From: Rhizobium lentis
GTDB lineage: Bacteria > Pseudomonadota > Alphaproteobacteria > Rhizobiales > Rhizobiaceae
Length of the DNA: 64,000 nucleotides
NCBI RefSeq assembly: GCF_017352135.1
Contig: NZ_CP071454.1
Span: forward strand, 496,001-560,000
Direction of reading: 5' to 3'
The notes beneath the pieces were generated by a model that searched no databases, had not been told where the DNA came from, and worked only from the letters and a program-made list of their open reading frames with translations. Position numbers and translations under genes: made by a program. Below, one piece after another: positions 18,421 through 26,751 of the stretch (the first letter of the stretch is position 1; each line of letters begins with the position of its first letter).

Positions 18421-19248
18421 CTAGCCGGCCAGTTCCTCGGCCCGCTTGCGCGCCGCAGCGAGCGCCGCGTCGAACAGCGGCTGCATGCCGTTCTCGGCCA
18501 TCAGCACGGCAAGTGCGGCCGCCGTCGTGCCGCCGGGAGAAGTTACATTCTGCCGCAGCCGCGCAGCTTCGTCGGGGGACTGGTGCAAAAGCTCACCAGC
18601 CCCCGCGACAGTTTCCCGCGCAAGACGCATGGCGAGGTCCGCCTGCAGGCCGAGTTTGCGGCCTGCCTCCGCCATACATTCGACGAGATAAAACACATAG
18701 GCCGGACCGCTGCCCGAAAGCGCCGTCACGGCATCGATATCGGCCTCCGCAGGCACCCATTCCACAGGGCCGGAGACGCGCAGGAGGGAATCGACGCGCT
18801 CGCGCTGCTGATCGCTAACCGCTGAATTGGCAAAGGCTCCAGTGACGCCGCGGCCGACCATCGCCGGCGTGTTCGGCATGGCCCGCACCATCGCGGCCTT
18901 ACCAAGGTGCTTCTCGAGATAGCCGAGCGTTTTGCCGGCGGCGACCGAAACGACGACCGTTTCCGCTCCGACGGCGCTCTTCACCGCTGGCAACACCGTC
19001 TCCATCACCTGCGGCTTGACCGCCAGGAACAGCACGCTTGCCTTCAGCTCGGCCGGAACTGCTGTCAGATGCCTCGCCCCAGCCTCGCCGATCGTTGCAA
19101 GCATCGCCGGTGACGGGCCGGGATCGACGACGATGACGGCCGAGCCGGGCACGCCGCTTTTCAGCCAGCCGGAGAGCATCGCCCCGCCCATGTTTCCGGC
19201 GCCGATCAGCACAACGGGATTCCTGGAGGAGAAAGCCTTCGCCGGCAT
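18421..19248 (-). CDS. proC: Pyrroline-5-carboxylate reductase
   Basis: A 275-residue NADPH-dependent enzyme catalysing the last step of proline synthesis. The Rossmann motif IGAGNMGGAMLSGW is at residues 16-29, and the C-terminal dimer helices carry the family signature from LSGSGPAYVF to SPGGTTAAAL. The length is typical. It lies one base after the stop of the YbjN gene, so the two are surely cotranscribed, a pairing seen in other rhizobia. Confidence 0.93.
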   Translation of the reverse strand: MPAKAFSSRNPVVLIGAGNMGGAMLSGWLKSGVPGSAVIVVDPGPSPAMLATIGEAGARHLTAVPAELKASVLFLAVKPQVMETVLPAVKSAVGAETVVVSVAAGKTLGYLEKHLGKAAMVRAMPNTPAMVGRGVTGAFANSAVSDQQRERVDSLLRVSGPVEWVPAEADIDAVTALSGSGPAYVFYLVECMAEAGRKLGLQADLAMRLARETVAGAGELLHQSPDEAARLRQNVTSPGGTTAAALAVLMAENGMQPLFDAALAAARKRAEELAG

Positions 19249-19249
19249 C

Positions 19250-19750
19250 TTATGCCTCGCCGACCGTTTCGAAGAGCACAGCTTCCATCGCCTTCGTCGC
19301 GTCCATACCGGACCAGACGACGAACTGGAATGCCTGGAAATAGGCTTCGCAGGTATCGAGCGCGCTGGAAAGCAGCACCTCTACCTGACGGTTGGTCGGC
19401 TCCGCGCCGCCGGCAAGCAGCAGCGACTGCCTGAAGATGACAACATCTTCCTGACGCCAGAGGTCGAAATGCCCCATCAGCACCTGCCCGTTGATCGCTG
19501 AGAGCAGCTTGACCACTTCGTTGACCCGGATGTCGGGCACCTTGATATCGAAAGCACAGCCAAGATGCAGCGCCTCGAATTCCTCCATCCAGGAGAAGGA
19601 CACATGATAGTCGGCCCAGCGCCCCTCGACCGTCATCGCGATCTCGTCCTCGCCGGACCGCTCGAACGACCAGTCATTGTTGGAGGCCACGTACTCGATC
19701 ATATCGACCGGGTTCGACTGACGCTCGACTTCCAATTCCATCAGGTTCAT
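19250..19750 (-). CDS. YbjN domain protein
   Basis: A 166-residue protein with the YbjN fold, which resembles type III secretion chaperones. Recognisable blocks are NPVDMIEYVASNNDWSFERSGEDE, EALHLGCAFDI and NEVVKLLSAINGQVLMGHFDL. In E. coli YbjN affects motility and stress responses; no biochemical role is established in rhizobia. The stop adjoins the proC start, suggesting a shared operon. The ATG at 19750 gives the usual MNLMELEVER beginning. Confidence 0.83.
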   Translation of the reverse strand: MNLMELEVERQSNPVDMIEYVASNNDWSFERSGEDEIAMTVEGRWADYHVSFSWMEEFEALHLGCAFDIKVPDIRVNEVVKLLSAINGQVLMGHFDLWRQEDVVIFRQSLLLAGGAEPTNRQVEVLLSSALDTCEAYFQAFQFVVWSGMDATKAMEAVLFETVGEA

Positions 19751-20140
19751 GCAGCACCTTCTTGACCGGAACGAATGCGACTTAGCTTGGTATACGAACA
19801 CAAGAAAGACACACGCAAATACCGGAAACCACCACCGGATGATCGTTGAACCGCTGCCAGACTTAACGCAGATAACCTGCCCGGAGCTTACCAAGTCACT
19901 TCGAATCATCATTTAAAATCAGTGTATAATGACCCTTGCCACCTGCCAGCCCCCCGAGAGGAAAATACGGTCGGGCCGTTGTGGAAAGCTCTTCGAAACT
20001 CAATTCAGAAGGGAGAATAAGCGACTCTGCGAATTGGCTTTTTTGGCAGTGTCCACAGGTGGAAAACTCACCTGGAATTTTTTATGACAGGTGCGGCGTG
20101 TGACATGAAGGCAACGCCGCATCTGCACCCTACCGGGATT
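19751..20140. other. Intergenic region between YbjN and UbiK-like genes
   Basis: About 390 bases with no supported reading frame. It holds the YbjN-proC promoter region. A TATAAT at 19925-19930 on the + strand could be a -10 box, although no good -35 precedes it. A rightward transcript from there would run to a T-rich run near 20039-20044 (GGCTTTTTTGG). An unannotated small RNA is possible but not shown. Confidence 0.3.
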
Positions 20141-20401
20141 TCAATTGCTCTCGCCGGCAAGCTTGGCCTCCAACGCCGCGATACGGGCGGCAAGCGCCTC
20201 GTTTTCGTCGCGCGCCTTGATCGCCATTTCGCGCACGGCCTCGAATTCCTCGCGCTTGACCACGTCCATGCTGTTCAACCAACGCTCGGCCTGGGCGTTG
20301 AAAGCCGTCTCGATCTCCTTGCGGACTCCCTGCGCGGCACCTGCCGCGTCGGTCATCAGCTTGGCGAACTCGTCCATGATGCGGTTCGTTCCGGTCGTCA
20401 T
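20141..20401 (-). CDS. ubiK: UbiK/BMFP-family accessory protein
   Basis: An 86-residue protein with an amphipathic first half and a C-terminal coiled coil (AIKARDENEALAARIAALEAKLAG). This is the BMFP/YqiC family, whose E. coli member UbiK helps aerobic ubiquinone synthesis by linking UbiJ to the membrane; the Brucella member fuses membranes in vitro. The family match is clear in FAKLMTDAAGAAQGVRKEIE and KREEFEAVREMA. Which of the two roles holds here is open. It diverges from lgt. Confidence 0.78.
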   Translation of the reverse strand: MTTGTNRIMDEFAKLMTDAAGAAQGVRKEIETAFNAQAERWLNSMDVVKREEFEAVREMAIKARDENEALAARIAALEAKLAGESN

Positions 20402-20605
20402 GGCGTTTTTCTCCTTCGCATAAGGTGAATTCAGCCCTTCAGGGCTTCGAAGATTGAGGTAGGGCTTCGCCACCCGCGATGCAAGCGCTTTGCGCCGGCT
20501 AGCCTTGTCCGGACGCGGGCGCGCGCAGGAGCGATCACGAACAATGCACTTGACCGTCCGGGATCGCGGCGGCATGTTCCGCCGACCTCAACGGATGGGA
20601 AAACC

Positions 20606-21454
20606 TTGCCGACAGCAGCCAATCTCCTTGCCATCATGCCTTTCCCTGACATCGATCCGATCGCTTTTTCGATCGGTCCGCTGGCGATTCACTGGTACGG
20701 CCTGGCTTACGTCGCCGGCATCCTGCTCGGCTGGGCCTATGCGCGTCGCATCGCTGCCAATGACAGTCTCTGGCCCGGCAATAGATCGCCGATAACGAAG
20801 ACGCAGCTCGACGATTTCATCGTCTGGGCAGCCCTCGGCGTCGTCCTCGGCGGCCGTCTCGGCTATATCTTTTTCTACGACCTGTCCGCCGTCCTGCGCA
20901 ATCCCATCCGCGCAGTCGAGATTTGGAACGGCGGCATGTCCTTTCACGGTGGACTGGCCGGCACGACGATCGCCATGATCATCTTTGCTAGACGCAACGC
21001 GATTCCGATCTGGAGCCTGTTCGATATTGTCGCCGCCGTCGTTCCCTTCGGCCTTTTCTTCGGCCGCATCGCCAATTTCATCAATGGCGAGCTCTGGGGC
21101 CGGCTGACCGACGTCCCCTGGGCTGTGGTTTTCCCGACCGGCGGCCCCTTCGCCCGCCATCCGAGCCAGCTTTACGAGGCCGGCCTGGAAGGCATCGTCC
21201 TGCTTCTGGTACTGGCCGCCTTCGTCTACGGCATGCGCGCGCTGAAGAGCCCCGGCTTCGTCACCGGCGTCTTCGTCTGCGGTTATGCGCTGTCGCGCAT
21301 CTTCGTCGAATTCTTCCGCGAGCCCGACGCTCAGCTCGGTTACCTCCTCGGAACGAGCTGGCTGACCATGGGCATGGTTCTCTCCTCCCCGATGATCCTG
21401 CTCGGCCTTTGGGCGGTCCTTCGCGCCCGCCACCAGGCTGCGCCGCAGCTCTGA
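20606..21454 (+). CDS. lgt: Phosphatidylglycerol-prolipoprotein diacylglyceryl transferase
   Basis: A 282-residue inner membrane enzyme with seven TM segments that moves diacylglycerol from phosphatidylglycerol to the lipobox cysteine of prolipoproteins. The invariant HGG motif is in MSFHGGLAG, and the Lgt signature is [14 protein letters not shown]. The essential arginine region of the family is preserved. The start is either the TTG at 20606 or the ATG at 20636 (MPFPDIDP); I kept the longer form. It heads a run of four same-strand genes. Confidence 0.94.
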   Translation: MPTAANLLAIMPFPDIDPIAFSIGPLAIHWYGLAYVAGILLGWAYARRIAANDSLWPGNRSPITKTQLDDFIVWAALGVVLGGRLGYIFFYDLSAVLRNPIRAVEIWNGGMSFHGGLAGTTIAMIIFARRNAIPIWSLFDIVAAVVPFGLFFGRIANFINGELWGRLTDVPWAVVFPTGGPFARHPSQLYEAGLEGIVLLLVLAAFVYGMRALKSPGFVTGVFVCGYALSRIFVEFFREPDAQLGYLLGTSWLTMGMVLSSPMILLGLWAVLRARHQAAPQL

Positions 21455-21473
21455 CCATGGCAGGACGCGCGAC

Positions 21474-22574
21474 ATGACCACCGCTTTAGGCGAAAAGATC
21501 AAGGCGATCATCCAGGCCAACGGCCCGATCAGCGTTACCGACTATTTCTCCCTCTGCCTCGCCGATCCCGAACATGGCTATTACCGCACCCGCGAGCCGT
21601 TCGGCCGCTCCGGCGATTTCGTCACCGCGCCTGAAGTCAGCCAGATCTTCGGCGAGATGATCGGCGTCTTCATCGTCCATGCCTGGCAGCGCCACGGCAA
21701 GCCGACAGAGGTGCGCCTCGTTGAGATCGGCCCCGGCCGCGGCACGATGATGGCGGATATGCTGCGTGTCATCGCCCGCATCGCCCCGCCGCTTTTCGAC
21801 ACGATGAGCGTTCATCTCGTCGAAACCAGCGAGCGCCTGCGCGACGTCCAGAGCCAGACTCTCGAAGCGTATGGCGAAAGAATCTTCTGGCACGACGGTT
21901 TCGACGAAGTCCCGCCCGGCTTCACGCTGATCGCCGCCAACGAATTGTTCGACGCGATCCCGATCCGCCAGTTCATCCGCACGCAGACCGGCTTCCGCGA
22001 GCGTATGGTTGGGCTTGACGCCGACGGCGAGCTGACCTTCGCAGCCGGCGTCGCCGGTCTCGACCCTGCGCTTCTTCCCGAACCGGTGCAGAATCTGGCG
22101 CTCGGCACGCTTTTCGAGATTTCGCCGGCCCGTCAGGCGGTGATGATGGCGATCTGCGAGCGGCTGCGCGCCTTCGGCGGGACGGCGCTGGTGATCGACT
22201 ACGGCCATCTCGTCACCGGTTTCGGCGATACACTGCAGGCGGTGCGCATGCATGAATTCGATCCGCCGCTCGCCCATCCCGGCGAAGCCGATCTGACAAG
22301 CCATGTCGATTTCCAACAGCTCGCCGAAACGGCGCTCTCGGCCGGCCTGCATCTGAACGGTGCCCTGCACCAGGGCGATTTTCTGACTGGCCTCGGCATT
22401 CTCGAACGCGCCGCCGCCCTAGGGCGTGACCGCGAACCGCAGACCCAGCAGGTAATCCAGTCGGCAGTCGACAGGCTTGCCGGCGCCGGTGAAGGCCGGA
22501 TGGGCGAACTCTTCAAGGTCATGGCAGTCTCCCATCCTGCAGTCGATCTCATGCCCTTTCGCCCAGTGGATTGA
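21474..22574 (+). CDS. MidA/NDUFAF7-family SAM-dependent methyltransferase
   Basis: A 366-residue class I methyltransferase of the DUF185 family. The N-terminal ISVTDYFSLCLADPEHGYY and GDFVTAPEVSQIFGE blocks are diagnostic. The SAM-binding loop is VEIGPGRGTMMADML, with ANELFDAIPIRQF as the substrate region. The mitochondrial homologue NDUFAF7 methylates an arginine of a complex I subunit, so a role in NADH dehydrogenase assembly is plausible. It begins 20 bases after lgt, an order widely kept in alphaproteobacteria. Confidence 0.87.
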   Translation: MTTALGEKIKAIIQANGPISVTDYFSLCLADPEHGYYRTREPFGRSGDFVTAPEVSQIFGEMIGVFIVHAWQRHGKPTEVRLVEIGPGRGTMMADMLRVIARIAPPLFDTMSVHLVETSERLRDVQSQTLEAYGERIFWHDGFDEVPPGFTLIAANELFDAIPIRQFIRTQTGFRERMVGLDADGELTFAAGVAGLDPALLPEPVQNLALGTLFEISPARQAVMMAICERLRAFGGTALVIDYGHLVTGFGDTLQAVRMHEFDPPLAHPGEADLTSHVDFQQLAETALSAGLHLNGALHQGDFLTGLGILERAAALGRDREPQTQQVIQSAVDRLAGAGEGRMGELFKVMAVSHPAVDLMPFRPVD

Positions 22575-22685
22575 CAGGGCGCACGCGGCTGAGCCAACAT
22601 CCGCGCCAAACAGGAACTTGAAGCGCGCCGTGGATGCGATGCGCTCGGGACAAAAACAAACCCCTCGAAAAACCCGGAATTACAG

Positions 22686-23480
22686 ATGCAGGACGCGGCC
22701 TCTCCCGCACCGATCCAAAGCACGCTGCTGAACGAAGCGACGGGCGGCACTATCCGCCACGGCTATTTCACCCGGACCGGCGGCGTTTCCGAAGGGATCT
22801 ATCGCGGTCTCAATGTCGGCCTCGGCTCCAACGACGAGCGCGGAAACGTCATGGAAAACCGCCGCCGCGTCGCTGCCTGGTTCAATCTGCCGCTCGAGCG
22901 GTTGGCAACCGTTCATCAGGTGCATTCGTCCGACGTCGTGACCATCGGCGCTGATTACGACGGCGCCCGCCCCGACGCCGACGCGATGGTGACGGCGGTT
23001 CCCGGCATTGCGCTTGGCGTGCTGGCCGCCGATTGTGGTCCGATCCTCTTTGCCGACCCCCAAAATCGCGTCATCGGCGCTGCCCATGCCGGCTGGAAGG
23101 GTGCGCTGAATGGTGTTCTCGAAAACACCATTTCGGCCATGGAAGCCTTGGGGGCCGGTCGCGCCAGCATACTGGCCTGCCTCGGCCCCTCGATCAGTCA
23201 GACGAGCTACGAGGTCGGACCGGAATTCGTCGATCGCTTCGTCGCCGAAAATCCGGAATATGAGCGCTTTTTCAAGCCGTCCGCAACGCCGGGCCGCGCC
23301 ATGTTCGATCTGCCGGCGCTGACGATCGACAGGCTGACGCGGGCTGGTGTGCAGGCCGAAAGCCTCGGCCTCTGCACCTATCCGGATAGCGAGCGCTTCT
23401 TTTCCTACCGCAGGACGACACATCGCAACGAGCCTGACTACGGCCGCCAGATTTCAGCGATATCAATCAGGGAGACTTGA
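22686..23480 (+). CDS. pgeF: PgeF/YfiH-family protein (laccase domain, DUF152)
   Basis: A 264-residue cytoplasmic protein with the family metal/active site: a His in HQVHSSDV, Cys in AADCGPILFAD and His in AAHAGWKGAL. In E. coli PgeF removes wrongly built muropeptides from peptidoglycan synthesis, while other members (FAMIN-like) act on purine nucleosides. The position after lgt and midA agrees with rhizobial gene order. It follows a 110-base gap and ends six bases before the M24 peptidase gene. Confidence 0.87.
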   Translation: MQDAASPAPIQSTLLNEATGGTIRHGYFTRTGGVSEGIYRGLNVGLGSNDERGNVMENRRRVAAWFNLPLERLATVHQVHSSDVVTIGADYDGARPDADAMVTAVPGIALGVLAADCGPILFADPQNRVIGAAHAGWKGALNGVLENTISAMEALGAGRASILACLGPSISQTSYEVGPEFVDRFVAENPEYERFFKPSATPGRAMFDLPALTIDRLTRAGVQAESLGLCTYPDSERFFSYRRTTHRNEPDYGRQISAISIRET

Positions 23481-23485
23481 GCAGA

Positions 23486-24637
23486 ATGGCACTGCATTTC
23501 GAAAAGGCCGAGTTCGCAAGCCGGCTTGCACGCCTCACCGAGAAGATGAAGGAAGAAAAGCTCGACGCCCTGCTGCTCTTCGCCCAGGAAAGCATGTATT
23601 GGCTGACCGGCTACGACACCTTCGGCTACTGCTTTTTCCAGACGCTGGTCGTCAAGAGCGACGGCACAATGGCGCTGATAACCCGCTCGGCCGATCTCCG
23701 CCAGGCCAAGCACACGTCGATCCTCGAAGACATCCACATCTGGGTCGACAGGGTCAATGCCGATCCGACGCTCGACCTGAAGAACCTCCTGGTCGAGATG
23801 GATCTGCTCGGCGCCCGCATCGGCGTCGAATATGATACGCACGGCATGACCGGCCACGTCGCCCGCCTGCTCGACGCGCAATTGACCACCTTCGGCCAGA
23901 TCGTCGATGCCTCCTATCTCGTCGGCCGCCTTCGTCTTATCAAGAGCCCGACGGAAGTCGCTTATGTCGAGCGCGCTGCCGATCTCGCCGATGACGCACT
24001 CGACGCCGCAATCCGGCTGACGAAACCGGGGGCAGACGAGGCCGACATCCTCGCCGCCATGCAAGGTGCGATTTTTTCGGGCGGCGGCGACTATCCCGCC
24101 AACGAGTTCATCATCGGCTCCGCTGCCGACGCCCTGCTCTGCCGCTACAAGGCCGGCCGCCGCAAGCTTGACGCCAACGACCAACTGACGCTCGAATGGG
24201 CCGGCACCTACGCGCACTACCATGCCGCCATGATGCGCACGATCGTCATCGGCGAGCCGATGCAACGCCACCGCGAGCTCTACAATGCCTGCCGCGAAAC
24301 CATTGAGGCGATCGAGACCGTGCTGAAGCCCGGCCACACCTTCGGCGACGTCTTCGACATGCATGCCCGGATCATGGACGAGCGCGGCCTCGCCCGCCAC
24401 CGGCTGAATGCCTGCGGTTATTCGCTCGGCGCCCGCTTCTCTCCCTCCTGGATGGAGCACCAGATGTTCCATGTCGGCAATCCGCAGCCGATCGAGCCGA
24501 ACATGTCGCTCTTCGTGCACATGATCATCGCCGATTCCGATACGGGTACGGCGATGACGCTCGGACAGACCTATCTGACGACGGCAGATGCACCGCGCAC
24601 GCTTTCCCGTCATCCGCTCGATTTTATCGGGCTTTGA
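23486..24637 (+). CDS. M24-family (creatinase/DoeA-like) hydrolase
   Basis: A 383-residue protein with an N-terminal creatinase/prolidase domain (residues about 10-150) and a C-terminal pita-bread catalytic domain. In true aminopeptidases the first metal ligands are two Asp, in a D-x10-D-x-TRT arrangement. Here the block reads EWAGTYAHYHAAMMRT, so the first Asp is Glu (E237) and the second is Ala. That pattern is closer to creatinase and ectoine hydrolase DoeA, which do not need metal. It is annotated elsewhere as Xaa-Pro peptidase, but a non-peptide C-N substrate is as likely. The ATG at 23486 follows GGGAG. Confidence 0.75.
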   Translation: MALHFEKAEFASRLARLTEKMKEEKLDALLLFAQESMYWLTGYDTFGYCFFQTLVVKSDGTMALITRSADLRQAKHTSILEDIHIWVDRVNADPTLDLKNLLVEMDLLGARIGVEYDTHGMTGHVARLLDAQLTTFGQIVDASYLVGRLRLIKSPTEVAYVERAADLADDALDAAIRLTKPGADEADILAAMQGAIFSGGGDYPANEFIIGSAADALLCRYKAGRRKLDANDQLTLEWAGTYAHYHAAMMRTIVIGEPMQRHRELYNACRETIEAIETVLKPGHTFGDVFDMHARIMDERGLARHRLNACGYSLGARFSPSWMEHQMFHVGNPQPIEPNMSLFVHMIIADSDTGTAMTLGQTYLTTADAPRTLSRHPLDFIGL

Positions 24638-24738
24638 AGACCGAGATTAACCGGTGAGAATCCGGAATTGACAGACGACGGTCGCCGCCCGCATAAATTC
24701 GGGCGGGCTGATGCGATTGCGGGAAGGACGGATGACGG

Positions 24739-25551
24739 ATGACGCGAGCTGCGACTGTGCCCACTCTCCTGTCCGTCATGGCTCTGCTGACCGCTTGCAA
24801 CACCACCGACGCGCTGACGCCGCAAGTCGGCATCGGCGATTCCTCCGCACCCCCGCCGTCGAGCCCGGTCACGCAGGGCGAGGCAGAACGTTTGGCGGGC
24901 GCCCGCCAGCCGGTTTTCGCCGGAAGCGCGCAGCCGAGCGGCTATCACCCGGCCTATAATCAATCGCAGCGGGCCTACAGGCCCGGCAGCGGCGCGCCGC
25001 CGACAACAATGCAGGAGCAGGCAGACGCCCTGTCGAGGAGCGGCTCGTCGCCCGCCGCCTCCGCCCCGATCGTGGGCCAATCGCTGCCGCCGGCTGCCGG
25101 CGTCGGTGAGCCTGCCGCTCCGGCGGCCGAGACGCGGCAGCCGCAGCAGACCGCCGCGCTCGACCCCGGATCCTCGTCCGCCCGTGGCAATACCGTGCGC
25201 TTCCTGCCGATCATCGGCGCGCCGGTTCAGGTGGTGACGCCCCTCTCGCGCCAGCTCGGCTCCGAGGCGCGCTCGCACGGCCTTTCCATCAAAAGTTCGA
25301 ACGACGCGAGCAGCGACTACATCCTCAAAGGCTATCTTTCCGCCTTCAGCGACGACGGCAAGGTTACCGTCGTCTATGTCTGGGACATTCTCGACAATGG
25401 CGGCGCTCGCCTGCACCGCATCCAGGGCCAGGAAAGCGTACCCACGGCGGCGGCCGATCCCTGGGCGGGCGTTCCGGCCTCGGTGATGCAGCAGATCGGA
25501 TCGAAAACCATCGCGGAATTCACCTCCTGGCGGCAGACTCAGGGCGGTTAG
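24739..25551 (+). CDS. Putative lipoprotein of unknown function
   Basis: A 270-residue protein with a lipobox: hydrophobic residues then LLTAC, lipidated cysteine at C20. Residues 30-150 are a flexible Pro/Ala/Gln-rich linker of low complexity. A folded C-terminal domain of about 110 residues follows (FLPIIGAPVQVVTPLSRQLG, YILKGYLSAFSDDGKVTVVYVWDI, PWAGVPASVMQQIGSKTIAEF). The Asp or Glu at +2 that causes inner membrane retention in enterobacteria is absent (Asn here). I do not recognise the domain. It follows lgt, the enzyme that would modify it, two genes downstream, probably by coincidence. Confidence 0.75.
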   Translation: MTRAATVPTLLSVMALLTACNTTDALTPQVGIGDSSAPPPSSPVTQGEAERLAGARQPVFAGSAQPSGYHPAYNQSQRAYRPGSGAPPTTMQEQADALSRSGSSPAASAPIVGQSLPPAAGVGEPAAPAAETRQPQQTAALDPGSSSARGNTVRFLPIIGAPVQVVTPLSRQLGSEARSHGLSIKSSNDASSDYILKGYLSAFSDDGKVTVVYVWDILDNGGARLHRIQGQESVPTAAADPWAGVPASVMQQIGSKTIAEFTSWRQTQGG

Positions 25552-25656
25552 TCACAAACTTTTTGCAAATATCAAAGCCTGTGACGCCTTTGCCCTTGCA
25601 TTCACGGGGAAGCTGACTAAAAAGCGCGGCTATCAGCGCATAACAGGCGGACCAAA

Positions 25657-26589
25657 ATGAAGGTTTTCGCAGGCAATTCGAACCGGCAACTCGCCGAAGC
25701 GATCTGCAACTATCTCAATGTTCCCTTGGGGAGAGCCAGTGTCCGAAGGTTTGCCGACCAGGAAATCTTCGTGGAAATCCAGGAAAACGTGCGCGGCGAG
25801 GACGTCTTCCTCGTGCAGCCCACCGCCTTTCCCGCCAACGACCACCTGATGGAACTGCTGATCATGATCGACGCCATGCGTCGTTCGTCGGCACGCCGCA
25901 TCACCGCTGTTCTTCCCTATTTCGGCTATGCCCGTCAGGACCGCCGCGCCTCCGGCCGCACGCCGATCTCGGCAAAGCTGGTCGCAAACCTGATCACCGA
26001 AGCCGGCGCCGATCGCGTCATGACGCTCGATCTCCACGCAGGCCAGATCCAGGGCTTCTTCGATATACCGACGGACAACCTTTTCGCCCTGCCCGTGCTG
26101 ACGCGCGACATCAAGAGCCATTATGACCTCAGCAACGTCATGGTCGTCTCACCCGACGTCGGCGGCGTGGTGCGCGCCCGTGCGCTCGCCAAACGGCTGG
26201 ACTGTCTTCTGGCCATCGTCGACAAGCGTCGCGATCGGCCAGGTGAATCCGAAGTCATGAACATCATCGGCGACGTCACCGGCAAGGACTGCCTGCTGAT
26301 CGACGACATCGTCGATTCCGGCGGCACGCTCTGCAACGCGGCCGATGCACTGCTCGCCCAGGGCGCCTCCAGCGTCACCGCCTATATCACGCATGGCGTT
26401 CTCTCCGGCGGCGCGGTCACCCGTGTCACCTCCTCGAAGCTGCGCGAACTCGTCATCACGGATTCGATCCAGCCAACCACGGCGGTGCTCTCCGCGCACA
26501 ATATCCGCGTCGTGACGACGGCGCCGCTGATCGGCGAAGCCATCAGCCGAACGAGCCAGGAAGAGTCCGTCTCCAGCCTATTTGATTGA
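25657..26589 (+). CDS. prs: Ribose-phosphate pyrophosphokinase
   Basis: A 310-residue enzyme making PRPP from ribose 5-phosphate and ATP, feeding purine, pyrimidine, histidine and tryptophan synthesis. The class I features are all present: [16 protein letters not shown] start, [12 protein letters not shown], the ATP loop region [30 protein letters not shown], and the PRPP-binding loop [12 protein letters not shown]. It is monocistronic with a terminator right after the stop. Confidence 0.96.
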   Translation: MKVFAGNSNRQLAEAICNYLNVPLGRASVRRFADQEIFVEIQENVRGEDVFLVQPTAFPANDHLMELLIMIDAMRRSSARRITAVLPYFGYARQDRRASGRTPISAKLVANLITEAGADRVMTLDLHAGQIQGFFDIPTDNLFALPVLTRDIKSHYDLSNVMVVSPDVGGVVRARALAKRLDCLLAIVDKRRDRPGESEVMNIIGDVTGKDCLLIDDIVDSGGTLCNAADALLAQGASSVTAYITHGVLSGGAVTRVTSSKLRELVITDSIQPTTAVLSAHNIRVVTTAPLIGEAISRTSQEESVSSLFD

Positions 26590-26592
26590 AAG

Positions 26593-26616
26593 GAGCCGGC
26601 ATTTGACCGGCTCTTT
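26593..26616 (+). terminator. Terminator of prs
   Basis: GAGCCGG (26593-26599) and CCGGCTC (26607-26613) form a 7-bp stem with a 7-base loop, followed by TTT. Confidence 0.8.
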
Positions 26617-26695
26617 CCATTTTCGCATCGGATGAACCAAGCACCGGGCATGCTCTCCGAGCCGCATGAATCGCGACTCGGTTTGAGCCAACGGA

Positions 26696-26720
26696 AAAGG
26701 CCGGCACAAGGCCGGCCTTT
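26696..26720. terminator. Bidirectional terminator between prs and a secreted-protein gene
   Basis: AAAGGCCGG pairs with CCGGCCTTT around a CACAAGG loop; T-runs occur in both reading directions. It would stop the leftward transcript of the next gene and any read-through from prs. Confidence 0.75.
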
Positions 26721-26751
26721 CTCTTTCATTTCTGATCCCAATTGATATCGC

